Source of the DNA: Rhynchospora pubera
Taxonomy: Eukaryota > Streptophyta > Magnoliopsida > Poales > Cyperaceae
Direction of reading: 5' to 3'
Assembly (NCBI GenBank): GCA_028095005.1
Contig: CM051461.1
Span: 58,757,840 to 58,821,839, forward strand
DNA length: 64,000 nt
The notes beneath the pieces are model-generated. The model saw only the letters and a list, made by a program, of their open reading frames with translations, had not been told where the DNA came from and ran no database searches. Position numbers and translations under genes: made by a program. Positions 62,800-64,000 of the stretch are shown in pieces. Positions within the stretch are counted from its first letter, which is position 1. Every line of letters begins with the position of its first letter.

Positions 62800-64000
62800 A
62801 TGAACTTGTTAAAGCTTATTCTTGGGAAAAAGAAGAAAAAGGTTAGTAAGAAGACAACTTCGGCTGCTGATACTATTGATCAACTCAATAAGGTACTTCA
62901 AACTCTATTTCAAATTTTACTTTACCCCATCCCAAATTTAGAAAGTTCTGCATAGGTAAACACCAGAAATTATTTTTCTCTCCTAATTTAATTTTATTTC
63001 TTTTATTTTTTGGGTTTTTTTCTTAATAACGACCAAATAATTAACATTTCGTGAGTTACACCTCTAATTTCCACACGTTAGCCTAAGCTTTCTCCAATTT
63101 GATCAATTCTTGTTTGGACTTTTCCTTCGTCTTGCTAGTTTGGAAGCAACTTTTCTGTATATTTTAAATTAGTTAATAGAAAGCTGCCCATTTATCTTTT
63201 CAGAAAGGTCAAAAGGAAAAAAAAAAATAAAGCATGTTTTTAAATATAAATCTCATGGAAGTGCTAGCTTTTCTTCCAAATTATGAGATGTTGTTAGCAA
63301 AAAGGCAACCAAGTAAGCAAGCATCAGAATTATTCGTTTTTGTTTGTCAGTTTGATACAAAGATTTCATTTTAATGTCCAAATAAATCCGGCTAAGCACA
63401 AACCTGACCTGACCAAACCGGTCAATGACCTAACTGGTTCAACCAATACCAGATCAAATGAGTAGGAAAAGAAACTTGAAACTGATAAAGAATAAGCAAT
63501 GGTGGCTTACAACCCGAACCAACCCTTGTCTCATCTGAAATTTCCAAAAAGTGGACTCAACCAACCGTTCAGTACAATATCAATCTTCTATTGTTTGTGG
63601 TTTAGTATCAACTAAAAGTAAGTAGTTTTTGCATTAACTATCGATGTTTCTCTGTAGACTCTCGAAATGCTGGAGAAGAGAGAAAAACAACTTCAGCAAA
63701 AGGTTTCGGCTGAAGCTGAAAAGGCCAAGGACTATGCAAAATTGAAAAACAAAAATGGTAAAAATTACTATGATATCTGCAATACTCAAAGATGGAATTA
63801 TGGAAATTTAGGGACAAATAAAAATGCAATTTTTTAGTACGGAAGTTGCTATTGGAAAATAGTATAATCTATATTATATAATGTACTGAATTTGAATAAA
63901 TTAAGCATAAACCAAGAAATGTCATATATTAACATTAATGCAAAATGGTCCCTAATAGTATTTTAAGAAAATAATTCTTGATCTCAGCTGCAATACAATG
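62800..64000 (+). CDS. SNF7/VPS32 (CHMP4) ESCRT-III subunit, 5' part
   Basis: SNF7 polymerises on endosomes to drive inward vesicle budding and scission. Three exons are seen: 62800-62892, 63658-63757 and 63988 onward, the last cut by the window end. The start MNLLKLILGKKKKK gives a short hydrophobic anchor followed by a basic run, as in the membrane-binding N-terminus of the family. Exon 2 encodes TLEMLEKREKQLQQKV and AEAEKAKDYAKLKNKN, the first long helix; plant SNF7 reads nearly the same. Exon 3 begins AAIQ, again the family wording. Phases (0, then 1) agree across all joins. About 68 of some 220 residues lie in the window. The N-terminal basic stretch is longer than in the Arabidopsis relatives as I remember them. 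Confidence 0.9.

Overview
The window is nuclear DNA of a flowering plant. It is AT-rich, its genes carry GT-AG introns, and about two thirds of it is transposable-element debris. Every recognisable gene is plant-specific or plant-typed: an RHD3/SEY1-type GTPase, a BSL-type phosphatase remnant, a UGT with the plant PSPG box, two CHX cation/H+ exchangers and SNF7. A plastid atpF fragment has a grass/commelinid-like wording, so a monocot is my guess at low confidence. All splice sites and families were judged by eye, without database searches.

Layout. 1-4.65 kb: AT-rich segmental duplication, with a solo LTR (5-bp target duplication) in one copy. 4.9-22.3 kb: fifteen exons of a divergent RHD3-like dynamin-family GTPase. 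Its introns are inflated by foldback elements, a CACTA foldback, MITEs, a SINE and a 3.5-kb solo LTR with a GAGGG target duplication. 22.5-24.9 kb: a mosaic of organelle DNA with ycf1, 16S rRNA and atpF fragments, ending in a 102-bp TA microsatellite. 25-34 kb: repeats, an aspartyl-protease scrap and a 2-kb element with 42-bp inverted termini. It ends in a hydrophobic, glycine-zipper-like exon (33967-34233) that could be the membrane anchor of the GTPase. 35.6-36.6 kb: an intron-retaining pseudogene of a BSU1/BSL Kelch-phosphatase. 36.6-42.3 kb: no genes recognised. 42.4-45.8 kb: a LINE reverse-transcriptase fragment and a nearly identical 725-bp partial copy, with short permuted and inverted blocks at the joins. 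45.8-48.2 kb: small hairpin and hAT-like repeats.

48.9-64 kb is the gene-dense part, all on the + strand: an intact single-exon UGT75-like glycosyltransferase, two tandem CHX genes with identical exon layout (825 and 820 aa by my splicing), and the first exons of a SNF7/VPS32 ESCRT-III gene cut by the window end. These genes are not an operon; apart from the CHX tandem pair they share no obvious pathway.

The observations most worth checking are the compact RHD3-like GTPase with its possible distant membrane-anchor exon, the template-switch-like scar around the LINE, TIR elements embedded in TA microsatellites, the replacement of the Asn of the ND motif in both CHX copies, and a cluster of near-identical 29-nt hairpins.
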